Positions 46,408-54,999 of a DNA stretch of 64,000 bases are shown piece by piece. The stretch comes from Sulfurospirillum cavolei (GTDB lineage: Bacteria; Campylobacterota; Campylobacteria; Campylobacterales; Sulfurospirillaceae). The notes beneath the pieces were generated by a model that saw only the letters and a list, made by a program, of their open reading frames with translations, did not search any database and was not told the DNA's origin. A program made the position numbers and the translations under genes. Numbering within the stretch: position 1 is the stretch's first letter; each line of letters opens with the position of its first letter. Location of the stretch: the NCBI RefSeq assembly GCF_001548055.1, contig NZ_AP014724.1, forward strand, positions 1,426,001-1,490,000, given 5' to 3'.

Positions 46408-47211
46408 TTATAACACGTTTTGAATCCGTAAACGACGATGAAGCGTCGCTGCGTTCATCTTGCTAATTTCATCGATCAGCGAAACGCGAAAACTTCCCGT
46501 GCCTTTGGTTTTATCCGCTAATTCCGAAGCGATCGCCATCGTCGAAATACCGGCAATAGCCGAAATCAACGCATCGCTTTTGGTTCCTAAAAAACTACCG
46601 ATCAACGAAGTCGTCATGCATCCCGTGCCCGTCACTTTCGTTAATAACGCATCGCCGTTTTGCAAACGATACGTTACGTTGCCGTTTGAGACGATATCTT
46701 CTTTCCCCGTAATCGCAATCGTACACTGAAGTTTTTTGGCTAACGAAGCGGCGATCAATCCGCCGTCTGCTTCATCATCCAACGAATCGACACCGGAACT
46801 TTTCGCTTCCAATCCCGCAATCGTTTTGATCTCCGCCATATTGCCGCGAACGACGTCCATACGTACATGTTGCAATAATGCTTCAACGCTTTGAAGTCGA
46901 AACGGTGTTGCACACACACCCACGGGGTCTAAGATAACGGGAATCCCTTTTGCATTTGCCCTACTAGCAGCTTTTTGCATTGCTTCGAACGTTTGGGCGT
47001 TGAGCGTTCCGATATTTAAAACCAAAGCGTCGCACAATGAAACCATTGCTTCGACTTCTTTTAATTCGTCCGCCATAATAGGCGATGCGCCGATGGCTAA
47101 CACCGTATTGGCACAATCGTTGACCGTCACGTAATTGGTAATATGATGAATCAAGGCGCATTTATGCGCTAACGCATCAAAGAGTGCCTTTAGTGGCTCT
47201 TTAAGGTCCAT
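46408..47211 (-). CDS. thiM: hydroxyethylthiazole kinase ThiM
   Basis: ThiM phosphorylates the thiazole alcohol for salvage into thiamine. The 267-residue protein shows HHITNYVTVNDCANTVLAIGASPIMAD near residue 22, ILDPVGVCATPFR near 93, VVRGNMAEIKTI and the active-site VTGTGCMTTSLIGSFLG near 195. It overlaps cytX by 22 nt and is the third gene of the TPP-riboswitch operon. Confidence 0.95.
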   Translation of the reverse strand: MDLKEPLKALFDALAHKCALIHHITNYVTVNDCANTVLAIGASPIMADELKEVEAMVSLCDALVLNIGTLNAQTFEAMQKAASRANAKGIPVILDPVGVCATPFRLQSVEALLQHVRMDVVRGNMAEIKTIAGLEAKSSGVDSLDDEADGGLIAASLAKKLQCTIAITGKEDIVSNGNVTYRLQNGDALLTKVTGTGCMTTSLIGSFLGTKSDALISAIAGISTMAIASELADKTKGTGSFRVSLIDEISKMNAATLHRRLRIQNVL

Positions 47212-48401
47212 GTTCGAACTCCTTTCCTAAGCGTCACAAACAATAAAAGCGTCACGATCATCGTCGGTAACGTCGACCCTAAAATAAAATCGAGCGTTAA
47301 AAAGTAATAATAGACGATAATCCCCGCAATCCAAATAAAAACATACCCTACATGTAAGCGTAACGTTTCATCGATACGTGTATTGCCGAAGAGAAAATAA
47401 TCACTCAGCACGATCGCAAACAAAGGAGCAAACACCGAACCTATCGCATACAAAAAGTTTTCGTACGCCTCAATCGGCGTTAAAAGCGCAACGCCAAGAC
47501 CTATCAACGTCATGACTAAAGCGATTGAACGTTCGGAAAATTGAGGAAAAAGATTTCGAAACGTTACTCCGGCGGAATAGGCGTCCAAAAACGTCGTCGT
47601 TACGGTTGAAAGTAACACGATACCCAAAGCAAAAAATCCTAAATTGAGCGCGTTCATCATACTCGCAACACTTGCGTCTTTGGCATACAATGCCATCGCC
47701 AAGCCGATCGTATACATCAATGAACTGCCGAGAAAATAGCCTGAAAAGCACCCGATCAAACCGCGTGTTTTATGTGCTGCAAAGCGTGTATAATCGGCAA
47801 TCAACGGTAACCACGAAAGCGGCATAATCACGCAAAGTTCCAACGCCGCGCCAAAGCTCATCTCACCGGTCGAAGGCGAGGCAAAAATCTCTTGTTCCCG
47901 AAAAACGACAAAACATAACAAAAGCGTCAAACCCAAAAGCAATACGACCGCGATAACGTTCAATCGCGTAAAGCCCTGTTTGCCCAAAGCGATCCACAGC
48001 AGGATTAAAGCGGCAATCACGATCGTCCAAACGTGAAGATTTTCGATTCCCCAAAGAGAGAGGCTTAACGCGTCGGCGGCTTTAGCACCGGAGAGCATCA
48101 TCACCGCCGTCCAGCCTAAGAGCTGAAGCATATTTAAAACAGAGAAAAGATACGATCCGTATCTGCCGAATGCGATACGCGTTGAGGTCATCGCCCCTAT
48201 TTTGGCATTAAACCCGATGATGCCGCCCAAAATTAAAATCGCTCCGCCGATCAGATGTCCGATCACGATCGCCCATACGCCTTGCATAAATCCCAAAGGT
48301 GCCAAAAAAGAGCCCGTTAAAATCTCCGCCAAAGAGATTGCGGCACCAAACCACAGCGCAAAAAGGCTCCATCCGCCCAAAACGGTTTTTTCGCGCATCA
48401 T
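47190..48401 (-). CDS. cytX: putative hydroxymethylpyrimidine transporter CytX
   Basis: A 403-residue NCS1-family (cytosine/purine permease-like) membrane protein with about 12 hydrophobic segments, beginning LGGWSLFALWFGAAISLAEILTGSFLAPLG. The location between thiD and thiM under a TPP riboswitch is typical of CytX, thought to import HMP or its derivatives for thiamine salvage. It overlaps thiD by 4 nt. The substrate call is from context and family, not from binding residues. Confidence 0.9.
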   Translation of the reverse strand: MMREKTVLGGWSLFALWFGAAISLAEILTGSFLAPLGFMQGVWAIVIGHLIGGAILILGGIIGFNAKIGAMTSTRIAFGRYGSYLFSVLNMLQLLGWTAVMMLSGAKAADALSLSLWGIENLHVWTIVIAALILLWIALGKQGFTRLNVIAVVLLLGLTLLLCFVVFREQEIFASPSTGEMSFGAALELCVIMPLSWLPLIADYTRFAAHKTRGLIGCFSGYFLGSSLMYTIGLAMALYAKDASVASMMNALNLGFFALGIVLLSTVTTTFLDAYSAGVTFRNLFPQFSERSIALVMTLIGLGVALLTPIEAYENFLYAIGSVFAPLFAIVLSDYFLFGNTRIDETLRLHVGYVFIWIAGIIVYYYFLTLDFILGSTLPTMIVTLLLFVTLRKGVRTWTLKSH

Positions 48402-49201
48402 ACGTTTAATCCCGCTTTGCGATACAGTGCGTAAAAATGATGCACCGGTCCCACACCCTGCCCCAAGGCAAAACCGTGTTCAATTGCTTCGGTAATATAG
48501 ACTTTTGCTTCTTCCACCGCCTCTTTGAGCGGATAATCTTGTGCTAAATAAGCCGCAATCGCCGATGAGAGCGTACAACCCGTACCGTGCGTATTACGCG
48601 TGTGTAAGCGCGGCGAATGCAATTCAAAAAAATGTTCTCCGTCATACAAGACATCGATAGCGTCCGCTTCCAAATGACCGCCTTTGACTAAAACGTTCGC
48701 ACATCCAAGCGCGTGTAAATCACCTGCGGCACGGTGCATTTTTTCCAAAGAATCGATCCGATAACCCACGATGACTTCCGCTTCGGGTAAATTGGGTGTA
48801 ATCAGCGTCGCCATCGGTAAGAGTTCTTCAATCAACGCTTTTTTGGCTTCGGGTTGTAACAGATCGTAACCGCTTTTAGAAATCATCACGGGATCGACAA
48901 CAAGCGGCGGCAAGGCATAGCCTTTTAATGCGGAGACGATCGCATGGATGGTTTCAGGACGCGATACCATACCGATCTTGACCGCATCGACGCGAATATC
49001 GTCGAAAATGGCTTCGATTTGACGTGTAATGACGTTTGGGGTCACGTCTTGAACGTCAAAAACGCCTTGCGTATTTTGAGCCGTAATCGCCGTAATAACG
49101 CTCATACCGTACGTTCCGTTCGCACTAAAAGTTTTCAAATCGGCTTGAATGCCCGCACCTCCGCAGCTATCCGAGCCGGCAATGGTTAAACAGTGTTTCA
49201 T
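48398..49201 (-). CDS. thiD: hydroxymethylpyrimidine/phosphomethylpyrimidine kinase ThiD
   Basis: ThiD phosphorylates HMP twice to HMP-PP. The 267-residue protein begins MKHCLTIAGSDSCGGAGIQAD, includes AITAQNTQGVFDVQDV near residue 40, KIGMVSRPETIHAI and VVDPVMISKSGYDLL near 105, and the catalytic THGTGCTLSSAIAAYLAQ near 205. It is the first gene after the TPP riboswitch, followed by cytX and thiM. Confidence 0.96.
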   Translation of the reverse strand: MKHCLTIAGSDSCGGAGIQADLKTFSANGTYGMSVITAITAQNTQGVFDVQDVTPNVITRQIEAIFDDIRVDAVKIGMVSRPETIHAIVSALKGYALPPLVVDPVMISKSGYDLLQPEAKKALIEELLPMATLITPNLPEAEVIVGYRIDSLEKMHRAAGDLHALGCANVLVKGGHLEADAIDVLYDGEHFFELHSPRLHTRNTHGTGCTLSSAIAAYLAQDYPLKEAVEEAKVYITEAIEHGFALGQGVGPVHHFYALYRKAGLNV

Positions 49202-49273
49202 ACGCTATCCTCATAAAGAGAGTTCAACGCTCTGATGCAATAAGAGAGGGAAAAGTACGGAGGAATTTTTGAT

Positions 49274-49392
49274 GCTTGCCTACGCCGGTATTATCCGGAT
49301 CAGGTCTCGACCGAGCAAAAGACTCGGCGTTGAGGATCAAAGAATCGTCATTCTTTATCTCAGCCGGTTTAACCGGCTCTCCTAGCATAAGG
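49274..49392 (-). ncRNA. TPP riboswitch (THI element)
   Basis: On the minus strand the leader of thiD contains GCCGGTTAAACCGGCTGAGAT (helix and conserved CTGAGAT), a variable arm, and ACCTGATCCGGATAATACC followed by GGCGTAGG, the invariant TPP-binding core. It stands about 70 bases before the thiD start and will repress thiD-cytX-thiM when thiamine pyrophosphate is high. The core is fully conserved. Confidence 0.95.
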
Positions 49393-49427
49393 GTTTCGGA
49401 TAATTGTACTCTGATTTAGCGGAATTT

Positions 49428-50021
49428 TCAAGGCATAACGCATTCGATGCGGTTTTTCCCTTTTTCTTTCGCTGCGTACAACGCACGATCGGCGCACTGG
49501 ACGATCGCTTCGGCACTTAACGAATGGGAGAAAAGGCACACGCCGACGCTAATACTAATCGGTATGTTCTGATACGTTCGCAAGGCGTCTTGAATTTTTT
49601 CGATAACGACAAAAATATCCTCCCGATCGATCAGCGGACATAACAGAATAAATTCGTCGCCTCCAAAGCGAGCCAGCACGTCTCCTTCACGTAACTTTAA
49701 GTTACATTCCTTGACAATATGCGCTAAAACTTCGTCACCGAAAAGGTGTCCGTGTGTATCATTTATCTGTTTAAAATCATCCACGTCTATCATTAAAACG
49801 GCAGAAGAATGATGGTAACGATGTAACAATCTTAAATGATATTCCAAAATTTCAAGAAAATAGCGTCGCGTATAGGCTTGAGTTAACTCGTCTTTTTGCG
49901 TCAACTCATTGAGGTAAAGCATTTTGCGTTTGAGGGAGACAATGATTTTGATGAAGAAAAGCAAGACGATACCAAAAAAAACACCTATTGCCACCATAAT
50001 ACTAATGCAAAAATTATCCAT
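49428..50021 (-). CDS. membrane-anchored diguanylate cyclase
   Basis: A 197-residue protein with one N-terminal membrane helix (about residues 7-27) and a complete GGDEF domain (about 40-190): DELTQAYTRRYFLEILE, DVDDFKQINDTHGHLFGDEVLA and RFGGDEFILL. The allosteric I-site RxxD (REGD) stands five residues before GGDEF, so the enzyme should be active and product-inhibited. It makes c-di-GMP. The upstream region, shared with the divergent XRE gene, has two TTCACTATAGGGAA repeats. Confidence 0.92.
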   Translation of the reverse strand: MDNFCISIMVAIGVFFGIVLLFFIKIIVSLKRKMLYLNELTQKDELTQAYTRRYFLEILEYHLRLLHRYHHSSAVLMIDVDDFKQINDTHGHLFGDEVLAHIVKECNLKLREGDVLARFGGDEFILLCPLIDREDIFVVIEKIQDALRTYQNIPISISVGVCLFSHSLSAEAIVQCADRALYAAKEKGKNRIECVMP

Positions 50022-50050
50022 CCTGCTTACACCGTACCGTACTGTTTTAA

Positions 50051-50064
50051 TTCACTATAGGGAA
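50051..50064. promoter_or_regulatory. XRE operator-like repeat, GGDEF side
   Basis: TTCACTATAGGGAA is a 14-bp near-palindrome (TTCnCTATAGnGAA). On the minus strand it includes TATAGT, a possible -10 of the diguanylate cyclase gene. Confidence 0.6.
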
Positions 50065-50103
50065 TTTTAAAAACATTTTAACCGTTATAAACTTAGATAA
50101 TAC

Positions 50104-50117
50104 TTCACTATAGGGAA
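50104..50117. promoter_or_regulatory. XRE operator-like repeat, regulator side
   Basis: A second, identical TTCACTATAGGGAA lies 53 bases from the first (about five helical turns), eight bases before the ATG of the XRE gene. A bound repressor here would block its transcription or translation start. Confidence 0.6.
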
Positions 50118-50124
50118 AATTATC

Positions 50125-50376
50125 ATGCTGGCATTTAGAGATTTTTTACCGGATGAAATTCAAGCGTTTCACCGCTTGATTGCCCGTAACGTTCAGCATA
50201 TTCGTAAAGAAAAGAAGATGACGCAACTTGATCTAGCCCTCACGATCGGGCATAAATCGGTTAGTACGATCGCCAAAATTGAAGCTGGATTGGAGAATAA
50301 ACACTACAATATCGAGCATTTGTATAAAATAGCAACGATTTTAGAAGTCGATATTTGCGATTTTTTTAAACCGTAG
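50125..50376 (+). CDS. XRE family transcriptional regulator, copy 2
   Basis: An 83-residue helix-turn-helix protein: HTH about residues 20-75 (RNVQHIRKEKKMTQLDLALTIGHKSVSTIAKIEAGLENKHYN), then IEHLYKIATILEVDICDFFKP. It is a paralogue of the regulator at 45198 and, like it, is divergent from a c-di-GMP gene with a pair of 14-bp near-palindromes between. Its 3' end overlaps the end of the convergent GGDEF-EAL gene by 11 nt. Confidence 0.85.
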   Translation: MLAFRDFLPDEIQAFHRLIARNVQHIRKEKKMTQLDLALTIGHKSVSTIAKIEAGLENKHYNIEHLYKIATILEVDICDFFKP

Positions 50377-53320
50377 TTCTTTGGCGTATCCATTGGCGTA
50401 AGTCTTCGATGCTCATCGGTTTTGCGTACAAATAACCTTGACCTTGAGCGCAACCGTGTTCTGCCAAGAAACGTTCTTGCGCTTCATGTTCGATTCCTTC
50501 CGCCAAGGTCGTAATTTTCATACTACGTGAGAGCTGAATAATCGAATCGGCAATCGCACAGGCATCTTCATGGCTCGGAAGATCTTTAACAAACGACATG
50601 TCGACTTTGAGTTTGTTGATCGGTAACTTTCGTAAATAACTCAAAGACGAATACCCCGTACCGAAATCGTCAATCGCGATATTAAGCCCCAAGCTTTGCA
50701 TCTCTTTTAAAAGCATAATCCATCGCTTAGGATCGTGCATCAAAATCGACTCAGTGACTTCCATTTCAATCACGGACGGATCGATTTTGGTCTCGTCTAA
50801 AACCGTTTTAAGGGTTTGAAGAAAATCGCTAAATTCAATTTGCACACCCGAGATATTCACGGAAACCGTCCCGCTAAAAAGCCCCTCTTCGTGCAATGCG
50901 ACCCAATCCAAACAGGTTTGTCGCAACACCCATGCTCCGATTTCGACGATCAACCTCGTCTCTTCGGCATACGCGATAAAGCGTCCCGGAGCCAAAATAC
51001 CCTCCAAAGGGTGCCGCCAGCGAACGAGTGCTTCCACGCCGATGAGTTCACGGGTTTGAAGATCGATTTGCGGTTGATAATAAACCAAAAATTGTTCCTC
51101 TTTAACCGCTTCGCGAAGCGCGTTTTCCATGCCGATACGCTCGTACGAAGCGACGGTCATATCGATCGTATAGAAAGCATAGGCGTTTTTGCCGGCGTCT
51201 TTGGCTTTATACATTGCCGCATCGGCATTTTTAATCAGCGTTTCGCCCTCGGTTCCGTGATCGGGATATAAACTAACGCCGATACTTGCCGTTAAAAAGA
51301 ATTTTTGATCTTTATTGATAAAAGGCTCTTCAAAAATCGTCTGAATCTTACGCAAAATCACTTCGACTTCAGCGCGTTCGTTGATTGACTCGATGACTAA
51401 GACAAACTCGTCTCCGCCGATACGAGATAACGTATCGCAGTGGCGAATTTTATGCTGCACGCGAAGGGCAAACTGCTTTAATATTTCGTCGCCGTAACTG
51501 TGCCCGAAGCTGTCGTTGATCTTCTTAAAATTGTCCAAGTCCATAAAACAAACGGCAATCATTTGCATATGCCGTTTGCTATTTTCAATCGCATGGGCAA
51601 TTCTGTCGTTTAACAATAAGCGGTTAGGAAGTCCGGTTAAAACGTCGTTGTGCGCTAAAAATTCGAGGGCCTTTTCCGAGGCGATTAAACGCTCTTCATT
51701 GGCTTTTTTCTCGGTATTGTCGCGCGCGGAAACAACGTAAGCGGAAGGTAGTTTGTCGCCTTGTTCGTAATAAGGAAAATATTTTGCATGTAAAAAACGC
51801 TTGCCGAACGACGAGAGCACCCAATATTCGGATTCAAACGTTTCACCGCACAAAACTCGATCGCTCATGGGCTTTAGCGTCTCGGCAAAATACTGTTCTC
51901 CGAAAAGCTCTGGCATCGTATGTCCGACGATTGCCTCTTTTTCTTTATCAAAAAAGCTTAAATACGCCTCGCTAATCGCCAAATAGGTATAATGACGATC
52001 AATAAGCGCTAAAAAATCTTCAGAACTCGAGACGATTTTCTTATACTGCTCAAGATGTTTATTGCTATGTATTTTTGCCGTCAACATCGTGTTGGCATGA
52101 AGTGCTAGCTCTTCAAACTCCTTGAATTTTAACGATTGCGTATCGATCAGACGGTCTTTGCTCGATAAGGAATCGAAAAAAGCGATAAACGTTTCAAAAT
52201 CTTTACGCAAACGACGGTTAAGATAAAAATAAACCGTCCAAACCGTTGCAATAAAAAGCGAAATCCAAATACCGATCGACGAAAGCATCGCCTTGAGTTC
52301 GTCGTACATTTTAGCTTCCAATTGCGCGATGTCTTGTTCTATTTTATCGACGTAAACTCCGGCTCCCACATACCATCGCCAATCCGGATAGGCTCTCACG
52401 TAACTCAGTTTCGGCAAGGCTTTTTCGTTTTTCAACGGAGGCATAACGTATTCGACAAAACCGCCTCCTGATTTGGCAGTTTGAATCAATTCTTGAACGA
52501 CCCGTTTGCCTTGTGCGTCTTGAGTATCGTACATGTTACGATTCGGCGCAGGATACGAAAGCGAAAAACCCTCCCACGTACCGATAAACACATACCCGTC
52601 TTGCTGATCGTCAAAGTGAAAGCGTCGCTCATCCGCCAAAATCTCTTGGCGTATTTGCGCTTCCGAATCTTCGACATAATAGCCTGTTCCGATCAACCAG
52701 TCAAAAGGTTCGAACCGTTTAACATACGAGATTTTTTTATGGTTGTCGGCTTCTTCAAAAGGTTTGCTCCAAAGGTATTCGTAATAACCTTCCGACATCG
52801 TTTGGGCAATATCGATCATGCCTTTGGCAATACATCTTCCTTCGATATTGTGCACGTTGAGAAGTGTTTTTCCTTCCATCTCGGGATGATTGGTCAAAAG
52901 CATTGCCGTGCCGTTCAAATCAAGAATAAAAAAATACCCTTTATTGTGCTCGTAACGCAGCATACGAAGCGTTTGAATAATGCGCTCTTGGATTTGTGAG
53001 GGGGAGTGTTTATCTTTGTTCTCCTCGTATATGTGCACCGCCACATTGTAGGCTTCATCCACGCGCGCACGAACGAGACGTTGGGTATTGGCATAGGCCG
53101 ATCGGCGTTTTTGGTCGATCTCTTCGATGAAGCGATTGACCTCTTTTTGCAAGAGCTCTTTTTGCGTCTGAAAATAGCTCTCCTTCAAAGCCGCAACGTC
53201 ACTATAAAATTTATGTTTGATGTTGTAAAAACTAAAGCCGAAAAACGCAACCGAAAAGAGTAAAAAAACCGCAATCGCCATCAAGTGGAAATAGCGGAAA
53301 AAGCTTAATTTTTGACTCAC
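50366..53320 (-). CDS. Cache-PAS-GGDEF-EAL sensor protein for c-di-GMP
   Basis: A 984-residue membrane sensor. Domain order: helix 14-32; periplasmic double Cache (GYFFILDLNGTAMLLTNHPE near 130; YVFIGTWEGFSLSYPAP near 245); helix near 350; PAS (about 440-550, FLALIDRHYTYLAISEAYLSFF); GGDEF (about 560-720, RIGGDEFVLV, with RHCD as I-site); EAL (about 735-975, GVEALVRWRHP, EVTESILMHD, DDFGTGYSSL). Both catalytic motifs are intact, so synthesis and breakdown of c-di-GMP are both possible. Start GTG at 53320 with GAGGAA before it. It follows the antiporter gene by 20 nt. Confidence 0.93.
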   Translation of the reverse strand: MSQKLSFFRYFHLMAIAVFLLFSVAFFGFSFYNIKHKFYSDVAALKESYFQTQKELLQKEVNRFIEEIDQKRRSAYANTQRLVRARVDEAYNVAVHIYEENKDKHSPSQIQERIIQTLRMLRYEHNKGYFFILDLNGTAMLLTNHPEMEGKTLLNVHNIEGRCIAKGMIDIAQTMSEGYYEYLWSKPFEEADNHKKISYVKRFEPFDWLIGTGYYVEDSEAQIRQEILADERRFHFDDQQDGYVFIGTWEGFSLSYPAPNRNMYDTQDAQGKRVVQELIQTAKSGGGFVEYVMPPLKNEKALPKLSYVRAYPDWRWYVGAGVYVDKIEQDIAQLEAKMYDELKAMLSSIGIWISLFIATVWTVYFYLNRRLRKDFETFIAFFDSLSSKDRLIDTQSLKFKEFEELALHANTMLTAKIHSNKHLEQYKKIVSSSEDFLALIDRHYTYLAISEAYLSFFDKEKEAIVGHTMPELFGEQYFAETLKPMSDRVLCGETFESEYWVLSSFGKRFLHAKYFPYYEQGDKLPSAYVVSARDNTEKKANEERLIASEKALEFLAHNDVLTGLPNRLLLNDRIAHAIENSKRHMQMIAVCFMDLDNFKKINDSFGHSYGDEILKQFALRVQHKIRHCDTLSRIGGDEFVLVIESINERAEVEVILRKIQTIFEEPFINKDQKFFLTASIGVSLYPDHGTEGETLIKNADAAMYKAKDAGKNAYAFYTIDMTVASYERIGMENALREAVKEEQFLVYYQPQIDLQTRELIGVEALVRWRHPLEGILAPGRFIAYAEETRLIVEIGAWVLRQTCLDWVALHEEGLFSGTVSVNISGVQIEFSDFLQTLKTVLDETKIDPSVIEMEVTESILMHDPKRWIMLLKEMQSLGLNIAIDDFGTGYSSLSYLRKLPINKLKVDMSFVKDLPSHEDACAIADSIIQLSRSMKITTLAEGIEHEAQERFLAEHGCAQGQGYLYAKPMSIEDLRQWIRQRTTV

Positions 53321-53340
53321 TGCGCTTCCTCGGGCGTTAT

Positions 53341-54516
53341 TTAGAGATCGTTTTTTTCAAACTTAGCGAAGAGGTACATTAAAAACTGTATCAAGGTCAT
53401 AATCAAAATACCTTCCATCAAAGCGGCAACGATAAACGAAGCATATTCATTCGCATCGATCGCTCCGTTTTTAACCGCAATGGTTGCAATGGCAACCAAA
53501 AACGTCAAAGGCATCGAATCGCCCAAACTAAAAAGAATTGTACTTTTAAATCCCAAATAGCTGTAATAGGCAATAAAAGAGCTGATCATACGTGCCAAAA
53601 CCATCGCAATCATAATCCACAGAGCATGCATTAAAATATGCGAACTAAACACGAGATTAAGATCCAACGTCGTTCCGACGAAGATGAAAAAAAGTGGTAC
53701 CAAAAATCCAAAACCGAACGTTGAGAGTTGATGCGGCAGTTCGCGTTTATGCGTAAAAAAATTCGAAATATAAATACCGGCGATAAACGCACCTAAAACC
53801 ATATCGATTTCAAGCCATTGCATCGTTGCGATCAAAACGAAAAAAAGCGCCATACTGAAACGTAAACTTTGGTGCATCGTATCGTGGTTCGGCATAATAA
53901 TATTTTTGAGTTGCGGATACCACCAAAAAAGAATTTTAACTAAACGGAAAAGAACGTACGAAGAGAGAAAAACCAAGGCTAAAATCATCAAGCTTTTGAC
54001 AAAATGCCAACCGAACCCGTGCGTGATCATACCGTCGAAAATCACCAATGCGCCGATACTGATAATCTCGCCGATTACACCGATAATGAGTGAAAGTTCA
54101 AGCCATTTGTGTCGACGTCCGTGCTGGTTGATCAACGCCATAATCATCCCTAACGAGACGATCGGTATAGCAACGATATAGACGGCAGAAAGACCCATGA
54201 TAAAATAAAGCGAAAACGAAATACCGTATAAACATCCGAAATACAACATCGCTTTTTTTAAAAAACGATCTTTATACTCTAAAAAACGCTGAATATCGAT
54301 CTCTAAACCCGCTAAAAACATCAGATAAAAAAACCCGATTTTGGCGAGGTTTTTAAAGACGTCGTTATCGACATGTAAGAATCCAGACCAAATAGCAAAC
54401 GTACCGAGTAAAATTTCGACGACGGCTGTGGGAAGGCGAAAAAGGCGAGAAATAATCGGAGAGAGTACCATTAAAAGTACCACATGCGCTAAAAAGATAA
54501 GATTTTCCAAAAACAT
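53341..54516 (-). CDS. cation:proton antiporter (CPA2/KefB type, no regulatory domain)
   Basis: A 391-residue membrane protein with about 12 hydrophobic segments of the Na+/H+ exchanger (CPA2) family. LPTAVVEILLGTFAIWSGF near residue 28 and FLMFLAGLEIDIQRFLEYK near 64 (the acidic GLEID transport residues) are typical, as is VLGAFIAGIYISN near 240. No TrkA-N domain is present, unlike KefB/KefC, so it may be a plain Na+ or K+/H+ exchanger. It probably forms an operon with the c-di-GMP protein downstream. Confidence 0.88.
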   Translation of the reverse strand: MFLENLIFLAHVVLLMVLSPIISRLFRLPTAVVEILLGTFAIWSGFLHVDNDVFKNLAKIGFFYLMFLAGLEIDIQRFLEYKDRFLKKAMLYFGCLYGISFSLYFIMGLSAVYIVAIPIVSLGMIMALINQHGRRHKWLELSLIIGVIGEIISIGALVIFDGMITHGFGWHFVKSLMILALVFLSSYVLFRLVKILFWWYPQLKNIIMPNHDTMHQSLRFSMALFFVLIATMQWLEIDMVLGAFIAGIYISNFFTHKRELPHQLSTFGFGFLVPLFFIFVGTTLDLNLVFSSHILMHALWIMIAMVLARMISSFIAYYSYLGFKSTILFSLGDSMPLTFLVAIATIAVKNGAIDANEYASFIVAALMEGILIMTLIQFLMYLFAKFEKNDL

Positions 54517-54537
54517 CCTTTTTTAGGCTTTGGGACA

Positions 54538-54945
54538 AAAGGTACGGCGATAAGCCGGGTTCTGTCTGGGGTGATTATTTATCTACGACTTATCTTACGA
54601 TAAGCCTCTAGCGAAGGGTTTATGAAGCGTGAGACCAAAACCGTCCCTTCTTGCTACAGGTTGGGTTTACATAGCCGCGATGATTACTCAAAGCGCTGGT
54701 GGGCTCTTACCCCGCCGTTTCACCTTTTCCATTAAACTGTCTTCTTGGAGACAAGCAAAGCTCGTCTCCAATTCATCTCGCAAAAGCTATGCTTTCGCAA
54801 GAATGATAGTCAGCATGGTAGTTTACTCTCTGTTGCACTGTCCCTTAGGTTACCCTAGCCGTCCGTTAGACGGAACCATGTCTCACATGTAGCCCGGACT
54901 TTCCTCTTGAACGCACGCGTCCAAGCAATCACCTGCCGTACCTTT
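54538..54945 (-). ncRNA. rnpB: RNase P RNA (class A)
   Basis: Reading the minus strand, the 5' end AAAGGTACGGCAGGTGATTGC pairs with the 3' end GCCGTACCTTTTG as helix P1. The conserved core GAGGAAAGTCCGGGC (5' part of P4) appears near 54909-54893, GGGTAACCTAAGGGACAGTGCAACAGA near 54845, and the 3' core CAGACAGAACCCGGCTTA near 54568-54551. These are diagnostic of bacterial type A RNase P RNA, which matures tRNA 5' ends. Immediately upstream TGCTACAAT acts as extended -10. Ends are accurate to a few bases. Confidence 0.95.
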
Positions 54946-54999
54946 AGAACGATTATTGTAGCAAACTTCCCCTTAAAGGTGCTCTGAAGGAGAGAAGAG

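Noticed and set aside
54629..54892. 87-codon plus-strand ORF
   Set aside because: It lies wholly within the RNase P RNA gene on the other strand and resembles no protein.
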